Origin: Burkholderiaceae bacterium | GTDB lineage: Bacteria > Pseudomonadota > Gammaproteobacteria > Burkholderiales > Burkholderiaceae_C | Direction of reading: 5' to 3' | NCBI GenBank assembly: GCA_004323695.1 | Contig: SCRU01000183.1 | Span: 1 to 56,042, forward strand | DNA: 56,042 nt | Part shown: positions 1 through 8,197 of the stretch, in pieces | How positions within the stretch are numbered: the first letter of the stretch is position 1 | Layout: every line of letters starts with the position of its first letter | The notes under the pieces: model-generated | Told to the model about the DNA's origin: nothing | Databases searched by the model: none | The model's input: only the letters and a program-made list of their open reading frames with translations | Position numbers and translations under genes: made by a program

Positions 1-44
1 GGCACTGGGGCTGCCGGCACCGATCCGCACTTTGTTGAGCCGGG

Positions 45-73
45 CTTGAGCTGCACTGCAAGCAGTGCTCAAG
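45..73. other. Stem-loop across the rapZ stop codon
   Basis: Arms CTTGAGC-GCACTGC (from 45) and GCAGTGC-TCAAG (to 73) can pair around a two-base loop with one bulged base. The rapZ stop codon (69-71) lies in the second arm. No T-run follows, so this is not a classical terminator; it may stabilise or process the 3' end of the nadK-recN-rapZ message. Bases 1-44 hold nothing I can call. Confidence 0.35.
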
Positions 74-944
74 CGGCCGTCAGCTCGCGGTGGCGTTTGA
101 GGGTGGCCGATTGCGCGGCGAAGTGGTCGGCCAGCCGCTCCACCAGATAAACCGAGCGGTGCTGGCCCCCGGTGCAGCCGATCGCCACGGTGACGTAACT
201 GCGATGATCCCGTACCAGGGCGCCCAGCCAGGTATCGAGAAAATGCGCAATGTCGCCCAGCATCCGGGTGACCTCGGGCTGCTGCCCCAGAAAAGCGGCG
301 ACCGGCTCATCGCAACCGGTGAGTTCGCGTAGCGACGGCTCGTAGTGCGGATTCGGCAGCATGCGCACATCGAACACATAGTCGGCGTCGATCGGTATGC
401 CGCGCTTGAAGGCAAATGACTCGAACACCAGCGTGAGCTGGCTGGCGGTCGCCGAAATCAACGATTTGACATATCCCTGCAGCTGGGGTGAGCGGATCAT
501 GCTGGTATCGATCACATGCGCCTGCGCCCGCAAATCCGCCAGCAGATCGCGCTCCAGTTCGATGGCTTCGACCAGCGCGCGCTTGCGGTCGTCCAGCGCG
601 TTGCCGTCGCCCGGGCGCGTCAGCGGATGCATGCGCCGCGTTTCCGAAAAGCGACGCACCAGCGTATCGGTGGTGGCATCCAGAAACAGCGAGATGAGCT
701 GCACGCCCTGTCGGCGCAGCGCCGCCAGCTGCGCGGGCACCTGCGGCAGCGAGGCGGCGCTGCGGACGTCCATGGCGATCGCCACCCGTCCCGCACGGTG
801 CTGCTGCTCCAGCGCGACAAAGGCCTGCAGCAGCTCGGGCGGAAGATTGTCCACGCAGTAGTAACCCGCGTCTTCCAGGGCGTGCAGTGCGACCGACTTG
901 CCCGAGCCCGACATCCCGGTGATGAGAACGACTTCCGTGGTCAT
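69..944 (-). CDS. rapZ: RNase adapter protein RapZ
   Basis: 291 residues from an ATG that overlaps the recN stop (ATGA), which decides the start. The Walker A motif GMSGSGKS is at residues 10-17, and the C-terminal half has the family signature [17 protein letters not shown]. In enterobacteria RapZ binds glucosamine-6-phosphate and guides RNase E to the small RNA GlmZ; in other bacteria this YvcJ-like protein is a nucleotide-binding regulator near PTS and cell-wall genes. Here it is the last gene of nadK-recN-rapZ. In many betaproteobacteria hprK or PTS genes lie close by, but none is visible before the window edge. The family call is firm; the RNA-adapter role in this organism is inference. 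Confidence 0.95.
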   Translation of the reverse strand: MTTEVVLITGMSGSGKSVALHALEDAGYYCVDNLPPELLQAFVALEQQHRAGRVAIAMDVRSAASLPQVPAQLAALRRQGVQLISLFLDATTDTLVRRFSETRRMHPLTRPGDGNALDDRKRALVEAIELERDLLADLRAQAHVIDTSMIRSPQLQGYVKSLISATASQLTLVFESFAFKRGIPIDADYVFDVRMLPNPHYEPSLRELTGCDEPVAAFLGQQPEVTRMLGDIAHFLDTWLGALVRDHRSYVTVAIGCTGGQHRSVYLVERLADHFAAQSATLKRHRELTAA

Positions 945-2611
945 GATCTTGGTCCGGCCCGGGTCACGCTGGTCTCGAGCATTTCCCGGGCATGCGCCAG
1001 CGTCGTGTGGGACAGGTGTTCGCCGCCGAGCATGCGCGCCACCTCGGCCACGCGCTGTTCGTTGACCACCGGCGTGACCGTGCTGAACGCACCCGCCGCG
1101 CCCTGCTGTTTCGCGACCACCAGGTGATGATCGGCACATGCCGCCACCTGCGGCAGATGCGTCACGGCCAGCACTTGCCGATCACGTCCGAGCTGCTTCA
1201 TGAGGCGTCCCACGGTCTCCGCCACGGCACCGCCGACGCCCGAGTCAACCTCGTCGAAGATCAGTGTCTGGGCGACTCCCAAACGGCTGGTGGTCACGGC
1301 AATCGCCAGCGCAATGCGCGACAGCTCGCCGCCGGAAGCAACCTTGCCCACCGGACGCGGTGTCGTGCCGGCGTGGCCAGCCACCAGGAACGTGACCTCC
1401 TCGAGCCCGCCTTGCATGGGACGCTCGGCCTTTTGCAGCGCGACCTCGAATACGCCGCCCTGCATGCCCAGCCCCTGCATCGCCTGCGTGATGGCCGTCG
1501 CCAGTCGCGGAGCCGCCTTGCCGCGCGCCTTGGACAGGGCGCGCGCCTCGGCCAGGTAAGCGGCACCCGCTTCGTGTTCGGCCACCTCCAGTGCGGCCAG
1601 ATCAGCGGCCGCATTCAGCCGGTCCAGTTCATCGTTCCACGACGCCAGCAATGCGGGAAGCTCGGCCGGCATGCGCTTGTAGCGCCGCGCCAGCGACAGC
1701 CACGCTGACATGCGTGCATCGAGCTCCGCCAGGCGCTGTGGATCCAGGTCGGTTTTGCGCAGATAGGCGTGCAGCGAATGCACGGCATCCTCGGTTTGCG
1801 CGATGCTGGACGCCAAAACCTCGGTTAGCCCAATGAATTCCGGTTCAACATGCTCCTGGCTTTGTAGCGTCGAGTGGGACCGCGCCAGCCCTGTGAGGGC
1901 CCCTGATTCCTCGTCTTCCAGCGCGCTCAATGCTGTCTGCGCTGCCTCCAGCAGTGCCTGCGCGTGGGACAGGCGGGTGTGATTCGAATTGAGTTCGTCC
2001 CATTCGTCGGGCGCGGGCGCGAGCTTGTCCACCTCGCCAATCTGCCAGCTCAGGCGTTCGCGTTCGCGTTGCAGGGTGTCCTGGGCGGCGCGGGCGTCCG
2101 CCAGCGTCTTTTGGGCCTCGCGCCAGCGCGCCCAGAGTTTGGCCAGGGTGTCGGTGCCGATGCCCGCGTAGGCATCGAGCAGGCGCCGCACCGACTCCGG
2201 TCGCGTCAGGGTCTGCCACGCATGCTGGCCGTGAATGTCGAGCAGGCGCTCGGCCGCATCGCGCAACTGCGCGGCGGTGGCGGGGCTGCCATTGATCCAG
2301 GCGCGGCTCTTGCCCTGCGAATCGACGGTACGGCGCAACAGCAGGGTATCCGACCCATCGAAGCCCGACTCGCCCAACCAGCCGTCCAGGCCCGGCGCGC
2401 CGTCAAATTCGGCGCACACATCGGTGCGGCCGGCGCCCTCGCGCACCACGCCGGCGTCGGCGCGCGCGCCCAGCGCCAACTGCAGCGCGTCGACCAGAAT
2501 GGATTTGCCGGCCCCGGTTTCCCCGGTGAGCACCGTAAAACCGTCGGCCAGATCAAGTTCCAGTTCATGCACGATGACGAAGTCGCGCAGCGTCAGGCGT
2601 CTGAGGGCCAC
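941..2611 (-). CDS. recN: DNA repair protein RecN
   Basis: 556 residues of an SMC-like ATPase for double-strand-break repair. Walker A GETGAGKS is at residues 30-37, a long coiled-coil centre follows, and the C-terminal part carries the ABC signature [14 protein letters not shown] and the Walker B stretch [12 protein letters not shown]. The start is GTG at 2611, two bases after the nadK stop with GGAGG just upstream; it gives the family N-terminus [14 protein letters not shown] longer in-frame start at 2671 would lie inside nadK and adds non-conserved residues. RecN is SOS-induced in many bacteria, but no private promoter is visible here, so it probably depends on the nadK promoter. Confidence 0.96.
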   Translation of the reverse strand: MALRRLTLRDFVIVHELELDLADGFTVLTGETGAGKSILVDALQLALGARADAGVVREGAGRTDVCAEFDGAPGLDGWLGESGFDGSDTLLLRRTVDSQGKSRAWINGSPATAAQLRDAAERLLDIHGQHAWQTLTRPESVRRLLDAYAGIGTDTLAKLWARWREAQKTLADARAAQDTLQRERERLSWQIGEVDKLAPAPDEWDELNSNHTRLSHAQALLEAAQTALSALEDEESGALTGLARSHSTLQSQEHVEPEFIGLTEVLASSIAQTEDAVHSLHAYLRKTDLDPQRLAELDARMSAWLSLARRYKRMPAELPALLASWNDELDRLNAAADLAALEVAEHEAGAAYLAEARALSKARGKAAPRLATAITQAMQGLGMQGGVFEVALQKAERPMQGGLEEVTFLVAGHAGTTPRPVGKVASGGELSRIALAIAVTTSRLGVAQTLIFDEVDSGVGGAVAETVGRLMKQLGRDRQVLAVTHLPQVAACADHHLVVAKQQGAAGAFSTVTPVVNEQRVAEVARMLGGEHLSHTTLAHAREMLETSVTRAGPRS

Positions 2612-2613
2612 GG

Positions 2614-3510
2614 TCAGGAGCCTCCCTCGTTCCAGTGCAGTTTTTTGCGCAGCGTGTCGAAGTAGCTCCATCCTTGCGGATGCAAAAAGCGCACGCGGTG
2701 CTGCGAGCGTTGCACGATGATGCGGTCGCCGAGCAGCAGCGAGGCCAGCGATTGCATGTCGAAGTTCGCGCTGGCGTTCCGGCCTGCTACTATTTCAATA
2801 GTAACTTCCGCTTGATCGGCGAGGACTACAGGTCGATTTGACAAATTATGCGGGGCGATCGGAACGAGCAGCCAACCCGGGATGGACGGATGCAGCAAGG
2901 GACCGCCCGCCGACAGGGCGTATGCGGTCGAGCCGGTCGGCGTGGCGATGATCAACCCGTCGGCACGCTGGTTCGCCACGAAATGACCGTCCACCTCGAC
3001 CCGCAGTTCCATCATGCCCGACGTGGCTCCGCGGTTCACGACGACGTCGTTCATGGCCAGCGCGTCGAGCACGCACTGGCCGCCCCGCATGACCCTGGCA
3101 TGTATCAGGCTGCGGTGGTCTTCCTCGTATTCGCCGCGCAGCATCGGGACCAGCGCGCCCTGGTAATTTTCCAGCGGAATATCGGTGATGAAGCCAAGGC
3201 GTCCCTGGTTGATGCCGATCAGGGGAACACCGTAGCAAGCCAGTCGCCGCCCGATGCCCAGCATGGTGCCGTCACCACCCACCACCAGGCCCAGGTCGCA
3301 GTCGGCGCCGATCGCGGCAGCGTCCAGCACCGGATACCGGTCCAGGCCGGTGTTCAGTGCCGTGTCGTGCTCCAGCGCGACCTCGCAGCCCTGCTCGCCC
3401 AGAAAATGGGCGATCTCATCCAGCACCTGGCGCGAGGATTCAGGCATTGCGCCAGGGCCCGCGCCCGGGTACTTGCCGATCAGCGCCACACGGCGGAATT
3501 TTGGCTTCAT
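2614..3510 (-). CDS. nadK: NAD kinase
   Basis: 298 residues. It phosphorylates NAD to NADP in the cytoplasm, using ATP or polyphosphate. The catalytic GGDGT motif is at residues 78-82, followed by the conserved [12 protein letters not shown] and the substrate segment [16 protein letters not shown]. Length and motif spacing are normal. It heads the minus-strand nadK-recN-rapZ unit and is divergent from hrcA with only 28 bp between the start codons, so the two promoters must overlap the neighbouring coding regions. Confidence 0.97.
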   Translation of the reverse strand: MKPKFRRVALIGKYPGAGPGAMPESSRQVLDEIAHFLGEQGCEVALEHDTALNTGLDRYPVLDAAAIGADCDLGLVVGGDGTMLGIGRRLACYGVPLIGINQGRLGFITDIPLENYQGALVPMLRGEYEEDHRSLIHARVMRGGQCVLDALAMNDVVVNRGATSGMMELRVEVDGHFVANQRADGLIIATPTGSTAYALSAGGPLLHPSIPGWLLVPIAPHNLSNRPVVLADQAEVTIEIVAGRNASANFDMQSLASLLLGDRIIVQRSQHRVRFLHPQGWSYFDTLRKKLHWNEGGS

Positions 3511-3538
3511 CGGTAAATTACATCATTAAAATGACCGC

Positions 3539-4543
3539 ATGCTCGACGATCGCGCCAAGTTGTTGTTGAAAGCTCTGGTCGAGCGTTATATCGCCGAGGG
3601 ACAGCCTGTCGGTTCACGCACCCTGTCCAGGGCCTCCGGCGTGGATTTGTCCCCGGCCACCATCCGCAATGTGATGTCCGATCTGGAGGATCTGGGGCTG
3701 ATCGCGAGTCCGCACACCTCCGCCGGCCGCATTCCGACCGCGCGCGGCTACCGGCTGTTCGTGGACACCATGCTCACGACCCAGCCCGGCCATTTGTCCG
3801 CGCCGAGCCTGGCGCAGGACCAGCCGCAAAAAGTGATCGCCAGCGCGGCGCAGTTGCTGTCCAGTCTGTCGCATTTCGTTGGGGTGGTGATGGCCCCGCG
3901 CCGAACCTCGGTGTTCCGGCACATCGAGTTCCTGAGGTTGTCGGAAAAACGCCTGCTCGTCATCATCGTGTCACCCGATGGCGACGTACAGAACAGGGTG
4001 ATTTTTACCGAATCCGACTACACGCAGGCGCAATTGCTCGAGGCCGCCAATTACCTGAACACACATTGCGCGGGCCTGGCCATCGAGCAGGTGCGCGAGC
4101 GGCTGCAGCAGGAAGTGGAGACGCTGCGCGGTGAAATCGCCGCGCTGATGCAGGCGGCCGTCACCATCAGCTCACAAGCCCTGACGGAATCGCAGGACGA
4201 AGTCGTGATCTCGGGCGAGCGCAATTTGCTGGCTGTCAGTGATTTTTCCAGCGACATGGGGCAATTGCGCCGCGCCTTCGAGTTGTTCGAACAAAAGACC
4301 CAGTTGATGCGGCTGCTGGATATCTCCAGCCGTGCCGAGGGCGTGCGAATCTACATCGGCGGCGAGAGCAAGGTCGTCCCCTTCGAGGAGCTCTCGATTG
4401 TCAGTGCCCCTTACGAAGTCGACGGGCAGATCGTGGGCACGCTGGGGGTGATCGGCCCGACCCGCATGCCTTACGACCGCATGATCCAGATCGTGGACAT
4501 CACCTCCAGGCTGGTGAGCAATGCGCTGAGCCACAACAAGTAG
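3539..4543 (+). CDS. hrcA: Heat-inducible transcription repressor HrcA
   Basis: 334 residues. HrcA represses groESL and/or dnaK-grpE operons by binding CIRCE inverted repeats. The N-terminal winged helix ([21 protein letters not shown], then the [13 protein letters not shown] recognition region) and the C-terminal GAF-like domain with IYIGGES and [10 protein letters not shown] are recognisable. An ATG eight bases upstream is out of frame, so 3539 is the start. No CIRCE element is visible in the 28-bp nadK-hrcA gap, so autoregulation through CIRCE is not indicated here. Confidence 0.95.
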   Translation: MLDDRAKLLLKALVERYIAEGQPVGSRTLSRASGVDLSPATIRNVMSDLEDLGLIASPHTSAGRIPTARGYRLFVDTMLTTQPGHLSAPSLAQDQPQKVIASAAQLLSSLSHFVGVVMAPRRTSVFRHIEFLRLSEKRLLVIIVSPDGDVQNRVIFTESDYTQAQLLEAANYLNTHCAGLAIEQVRERLQQEVETLRGEIAALMQAAVTISSQALTESQDEVVISGERNLLAVSDFSSDMGQLRRAFELFEQKTQLMRLLDISSRAEGVRIYIGGESKVVPFEELSIVSAPYEVDGQIVGTLGVIGPTRMPYDRMIQIVDITSRLVSNALSHNK

Positions 4544-4548
4544 CCTCT

Positions 4549-4554
4549 TACAAT
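4549..4554 (+). promoter_or_regulatory. -10 element of the CAU tRNA
   Basis: TACAAT 11 bases before the first base of the tRNA, just after the hrcA stop codon. The spacing suits a start at or just before the tRNA. I see no convincing -35 hexamer, so this is moderate support only. Confidence 0.5.
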
Positions 4555-4565
4555 GGACGCCGTCT

Positions 4566-4642
4566 GGGGCGTTAGCTCAGTTGGTCAGAGCAGAGGACTC
4601 ATAATCCTTTGGTCGAAGGTTCAAGTCCTTCACGCCCTACCA
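4566..4642 (+). tRNA. tRNA with anticodon CAU (elongator Met or lysidine-modified Ile2)
   Basis: 77 bases with encoded CCA. The acceptor GGGGCGT pairs with ACGCCCT, with a G-U first pair. The D arm (TAGCTCAGTTGGTCAGAGC), anticodon loop CTCATAA and T arm GGTTCAAGTCC are all present. CAU can be elongator methionine, or isoleucine once TilS converts C34 to lysidine. The anticodon-arm flanks (GACTCATAATCC, then TTGGTC) resemble bacterial tRNA-Ile2 at least as much as tRNA-Met, so the amino acid is left open. It is not initiator tRNA, since the conserved initiator stem is absent. Confidence 0.9.
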
Positions 4643-4667
4643 GATTCCCGGTGCGCCGCCACGCGGC

Positions 4668-6008
4668 CTATCCTGCACCCAGGGCAATGCCGTGTTTTTC
4701 CATGAGGCGGTACAGCGTCATCCGCGAGACTCCCAGCTCGCGCGCGGCGTGCGTCACGTTGCGCCCGACCCGGTTGAAAGTGACGTAGATCGCGTCGCGC
4801 TCGGCCATGGTGCGGGCGGTGTCCAGGCCGACGCTGCCCGGGCCTTCTTCAATGGCGAGACCCAGGTCCGCCGGCGCGATCATGCGCCGGTCCGTCATCA
4901 CCACGGCGCGCTGCACCCTGTTGAACAGTTCGCGAACGTTGCCCGGCCAGTCATAGGCCATCATCGCGGCGATCGCCTGTTTGGCAAAGCCTTCCACCCT
5001 GCTTTTTTTGTCGGCCGTGCAGCGCTGGTAGAAATGCTGGGCCAGCATCGGCACATCCTCCTTGCGCTCGCGCAACGGAGGCACCGCAAGGGTCAGCACG
5101 TTCAGGCGGTAAAAAAGGTCTTCTCGGAAATGACCCGAGGACACGGCTTCGGCCAGGTCCACATGCGAGGCCGCCACGACCCGGGCGTCCACTTGCAGTG
5201 TGCGCGTGGCACCGACCCGGTTAATGGTTTTTTCCTGCAGGAAGCGCAGCAGGTTCGTCTGCAATTCACGCGGCAGATCGCCGATTTCGTCCAGAAAAAT
5301 GGTTCCCCCGTTGGCCATCTCAATCAACCCGCGCTTTTCTGTGGAGGCACCGGTAAATGATCCGCGCTCGTGTCCGAACAGTTCCGAATGGATCAGGCTG
5401 GGTGCAATGGCGCCGCAATTGACCGCGATAAACGGCCCGCGCGCGCGAGGAGAGGACTGGTGAATCGCCTGCGCCGCGAGTTCTTTGCCGCTGCCGCTTT
5501 CCCCGCTGATCAGCACCGGTGCATTGGTGCTCGCCACCTTTTTGATTTGCGAGCGCAGCAGCTCGACAGCCGCGCTTTGACCCACCATGCCCATTTGTTC
5601 GACGCAGCGCCGGTGTTGGTCCTGACCTTCGCGCAATGTCGCGCGTCCGCACGCATGCATCAGCGTCTCGGTCAGGTAGTCCAGATGAACGGGGTGCGTG
5701 TGGTAATCGAAGAAGCCATCAATGATCAGGTCGCGAAAAGCGGGAGATTCCAGTGCCTGCATCGGAAACACGCCCACCCACTCGGATGATCTGGAGGCCT
5801 TCAGGCACGCCTCGACTTTGTCGGCAAGATCGGGGGCAACCTGATGGAGCACCAGGATGCACGTCATGAAGTGGTTGCCGGCGATGATCTGACGGGCTGT
5901 CGTCAGGTCCGTCGCCAACACGATGTCCCAATTCTGGGCGCGCAGGTGGTCTTCCACCGTGGACGGCCCGTTGCCCAATGTCAGACAGAAGATCTTGGAT
6001 GGTTGCAT
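4668..6008 (-). CDS. VpsR-like sigma-54-dependent transcription activator
   Basis: 446 residues. Residues 1-120 look like a receiver fold without its chemistry: the early acidic pair is missing and the usual phospho-Asp region reads ILVLHQVAPD. It carries DYHTHP at 101-106, a segment I associate with VpsR-type regulators, which respond to c-di-GMP rather than a kinase. The AAA+ domain has Walker A GESGSGKE (169-176), Walker B FLDEIGD and the sigma-54 contact loop as GSFTGA (216-221) instead of GAFTGA. The C-terminus is a Fis-type helix-turn-helix (AARELGVSRMTLYRLMEKHG). The gene follows the FapF-like gene by 10 bp. Inference: it activates the sigma-54 promoter at 8109-8124 and so controls the amyloid cluster. 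Confidence 0.88.
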   Translation of the reverse strand: MQPSKIFCLTLGNGPSTVEDHLRAQNWDIVLATDLTTARQIIAGNHFMTCILVLHQVAPDLADKVEACLKASRSSEWVGVFPMQALESPAFRDLIIDGFFDYHTHPVHLDYLTETLMHACGRATLREGQDQHRRCVEQMGMVGQSAAVELLRSQIKKVASTNAPVLISGESGSGKELAAQAIHQSSPRARGPFIAVNCGAIAPSLIHSELFGHERGSFTGASTEKRGLIEMANGGTIFLDEIGDLPRELQTNLLRFLQEKTINRVGATRTLQVDARVVAASHVDLAEAVSSGHFREDLFYRLNVLTLAVPPLRERKEDVPMLAQHFYQRCTADKKSRVEGFAKQAIAAMMAYDWPGNVRELFNRVQRAVVMTDRRMIAPADLGLAIEEGPGSVGLDTARTMAERDAIYVTFNRVGRNVTHAARELGVSRMTLYRLMEKHGIALGAG

Positions 6009-6018
6009 GGCGGCGTTT

Positions 6019-7326
6019 CTAGAACGAAAAGGGAACGCGCAGGTTCAAGGTCAGGTCCGGTGTGTCGCGCGTCAGACCTGCGCCCACCGTGAAGTTCAGA
6101 TTGGTCCTGTCGTTGTAGCGATAAGAAAACCCGAACAGCAGCTTCGCCAGGACCACCCGCACCGACCCCGTGACCGGCGCGCCGTTTTCCAGTGTGCGCC
6201 CCACCGAGTTCACGTCGATGCCGACGCTGAAGGCGGCCTTGTCGTTGAGCGCCAGTCCCATGCCGAAGTTCGCGCCGATGATGTCGCCGGCCTTGACGGT
6301 GCCCAGGAATTCCTGCTGCCCTCCCAGCAGATTCAGGCTGACGCCGTTGCGCGCGAAGTTGTGTGCATAGCTCACGGTGCCAAAGAACACGGCCGGATCA
6401 GACTGGAACAGCCAGGTCAACGCCGGCTGCAGCAAATAGAACCCCGATCCGGTCGGCTGATTCAGCGGCAGGCCGGTTCCGGCGGTATTGCCAAGACAGC
6501 TGGTCACGCAGTCGGTGATCACCTCGAACGGGTCCTTTCCGGTTCTTGTCTTGAAGCGCAGGGAGCCGATCAGATAGGGTTTGGTAGCGCTGCCTTCGTT
6601 GAACTGGTAGCGCGCGGTCATCTCGATATCGCCAATCGCCTTGCCGCTGGTGTCGAATACGCTCTCCGAGGCCGAACCTACGCCGAGCGGGTTTCCAACG
6701 GACGAGTCTGAACGGTAGACATAGGGAATCTTCGCTTCCACTTCCATCCGGTTGGTCAGGCCATAGCGGCCGGTCAACGACGCGGTGGTGATGCTGTCCT
6801 TGACCTGCTGGATGTTGATCAGCCCGATGACCAGCGCCGGGATAATGGTGTAGCCGATCACCGAAACCTGGTTGGTGGACGAATAGCTGTATTCGAGCGA
6901 AGGCTCCAGTACAAATTTGCCCTTTGGTGTCAGGATGCCAGGCTGCTCGAACAGCCGGGGAACCTCAACCGGGGGTTGCGCTTCCTGGCTGGGCGCGGTA
7001 CCGACCTGCACTGGGTGCTGTTGGTTGTCTTCGGCACTTTGCGCATTGGGCGCCTGCGCCGCCTCCCCGGGCTGGGCGTCCCTGGCTTGTTGCCTCAAGG
7101 CGCGTCGCAGCGCCTGATACTTTCGCTCCTGTTCGGCGGTCTCGCGTTTGAGTGCATCGATTTGTCGGCCTTGCTCGATCAACTGCTGTTGCAGCGTGTC
7201 GAGTTGTGCGGCGGAGCTTCCCGGTGGCGATGCCACGCTTTGAGCCTGCGCGACAGCGCCGGATAACGCCAGAGTGGAATACGCGAGCAGGGCCACGGGC
7301 CTGAGCCGCAGACTTTTGTTGTGCAT
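6019..7326 (-). CDS. FapF-like outer-membrane beta-barrel (proposed amyloid secretion porin)
   Basis: 435 residues. A Sec signal ends near AVAQA (residue 28). A heptad-rich coiled coil covers about 40-82 (LDTLQQQLIEQGRQIDALKR), a Q/P-rich linker runs to about 120, and then alternating beta-strands (FVLEPSLEYSYSS, TASLTGRYGLTNRMEVEAKI, FGFSYRYNDRTNLNFTVGAG) end in the terminal Phe of outer-membrane barrels. This architecture and length match FapF, the pore that exports Fap amyloid in Pseudomonas, whose N-terminal coiled coil gates the barrel. A strong AGGAGG lies seven bases before the ATG. It is co-directional with the activator and divergent from the subunit genes. An unrelated transporter barrel is the alternative, but the neighbourhood favours the Fap reading. 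Confidence 0.75.
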   Translation of the reverse strand: MHNKSLRLRPVALLAYSTLALSGAVAQAQSVASPPGSSAAQLDTLQQQLIEQGRQIDALKRETAEQERKYQALRRALRQQARDAQPGEAAQAPNAQSAEDNQQHPVQVGTAPSQEAQPPVEVPRLFEQPGILTPKGKFVLEPSLEYSYSSTNQVSVIGYTIIPALVIGLINIQQVKDSITTASLTGRYGLTNRMEVEAKIPYVYRSDSSVGNPLGVGSASESVFDTSGKAIGDIEMTARYQFNEGSATKPYLIGSLRFKTRTGKDPFEVITDCVTSCLGNTAGTGLPLNQPTGSGFYLLQPALTWLFQSDPAVFFGTVSYAHNFARNGVSLNLLGGQQEFLGTVKAGDIIGANFGMGLALNDKAAFSVGIDVNSVGRTLENGAPVTGSVRVVLAKLLFGFSYRYNDRTNLNFTVGAGLTRDTPDLTLNLRVPFSF

Positions 7327-7373
7327 GGCGGACCTCCTGCACAGAGCCTACTGAAGCCCCTGTGTTGCACCAT

Positions 7374-7387
7374 CCCCTAAACAGGGG
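7374..7387. promoter_or_regulatory. Dyad CCCCT-N4-AGGGG upstream of the FapF-like gene
   Basis: Perfect 5-bp arms around AAAC, 48-61 bases before the FapF-like start codon. The core CCCTAA-N3/4-GGG recurs at 8067-8080 in front of the sigma-54 promoter of the divergent operon. A shared operator for the VpsR-like regulator is a reasonable but untested reading. Confidence 0.35.
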
Positions 7388-7422
7388 AGGGTGTAGGAGG
7401 TGTGCCATGCGCGGATCTCGCA

Positions 7423-7450
7423 CGCATCGATGGCCTCGGCCATCGATGCG
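7423..7450. repeat. 28-bp perfect palindrome with 13-bp arms
   Basis: CGCATCGATGGCC, two bases (TC), then its exact reverse complement. It lies 97 bases before the FapF-like start codon. No T-run follows on either strand, so it is not a rho-independent terminator. It is either a strong operator for a dimeric regulator or a hairpin in the leader RNA of the FapF-like gene. Confidence 0.7.
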
Positions 7451-8066
7451 CCGTCGGGCACCACACTCGCTTGCCGCGATCGCTGGAGCCACAAGCCTGA
7501 TTTCCGGAGACTTTTTCGTCTTGCTTTGGCGAGTTGCAGGTCTCACGCTGCCGGCGACTCGCTTTGTCAAGGGCCGGCCGCCCGCATGTTTTCGTGAATT
7601 GATGATGAAAATTTGCAAATGTAAGTAATTTTGAAATTTGAATCAAAAAGTAAATATACCGGTGCTGCACCCCCTCAGGGGCCACTACGGGGCAAGCCGG
7701 TACCCGAAGACTGCGGTCGCCAGGTGTTTGCCGCGCTGTCACAGGATTGATGCAGCTTTGAGAATGCATCAAAAAGAGAATCGGAATGGGCGCGTGTGCC
7801 GCATTGCGTAGCGATGTGCAGGCAGGGCGCCGAAATCGATCAGCCGGGCTTCTTTGGAGGTGTCACGCGAGCGATACGGTTGCTGCGCCCGGCTTTGCAC
7901 GTTGAGGAATGCGCAATTCGTCTTTTTCAGCGTGTTGCCGCGCCGCCAATGCCCCCGTGGTCGAAAAAGACTGTCAACGAAACGTGACACTTCGCCTGCA
8001 AAAGTGCCGACTTTTTCACGCCATGAATGACGCCACGTCAGGAGGCGCGCCGGCGAGTGTCTGCCT

Positions 8067-8080
8067 TCCCTAATGGGGGA
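8067..8080 (+). promoter_or_regulatory. TCCC-N6-GGGA box upstream of the sigma-54 promoter
   Basis: The sequence TCCCTAATGGGGGA shares CCCTAA and GGG in register with the dyad at 7374-7387. Its centre is about 60 bases before the expected transcription start. That is closer than many enhancer sites but possible for an activator-binding site. Confidence 0.3.
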
Positions 8081-8108
8081 CTGAATGGTCCGCCACATTG
8101 CAGTCCGA

Positions 8109-8124
8109 TGGCACGAATTATGCA
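8109..8124 (+). promoter_or_regulatory. Sigma-54 (-24/-12) promoter of the glycine-rich gene
   Basis: TGGCACGAATTATGCA matches the sigma-54 consensus TGGCACG-N4-TTGCW except for one base (A for T before TGC), with the obligatory ten bases between the GG and GC dinucleotides. The predicted start is near 8135, giving a leader of about 63 bases. It sits beside a sigma-54-dependent activator gene, which strengthens the call. No equally good site was found on the opposite strand for the FapF-like gene. Confidence 0.8.
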
Positions 8125-8197
8125 GATTACCTGTTGGGTGGCACATTGCGCGACTCAAACCGTAACCTCAACGTCATTCACTTCAAGGAGAGATGGT

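Larger units (their letters stand above)
7327..8197. promoter_or_regulatory. 871-bp divergent control region of the amyloid-like cluster
   Basis: No convincing gene lies between the FapF-like gene (minus) and the glycine-rich gene (plus). Short open frames here have no recognisable product. The stretch holds an AT-rich core (about 7605-7660), which is exceptional in this GC-rich window and a likely promoter or nucleoid-protein site. It also contains the 28-bp palindrome at 7423-7450, related boxes at 7374-7387 and 8067-8080, an 8-bp inverted pair GTGTCACG (7860-7867)/CGTGACAC (7983-7990), and the sigma-54 promoter at 8109-8124. Its size suits long-range, DNA-looping activation by an enhancer-binding protein. 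Confidence 0.7.

Noticed and set aside
2790-2805. Palindrome TACTATTTCAATAGTA inside nadK
   Set aside because: It encodes residues (TIEIV) that align normally in NadK, so it is not an inserted repeat; AT-richness alone drew attention.
3511-3538. CIRCE element before hrcA
   Set aside because: No TTAGCACTC...GAGTGCTAA or close variant is present in the 28-bp gap.
7400-7410. GTGCCA near 7402 considered as the -24 half of a minus-strand sigma-54 promoter for the barrel gene
   Set aside because: The expected GC dinucleotide ten bases away is GT, so the required -12 element is missing.
8086-8102. TGG...TTGC at 8086-8101 as a second sigma-54 promoter
   Set aside because: The GG and GC are 11 bases apart instead of 10; the site at 8109-8124 has correct spacing.
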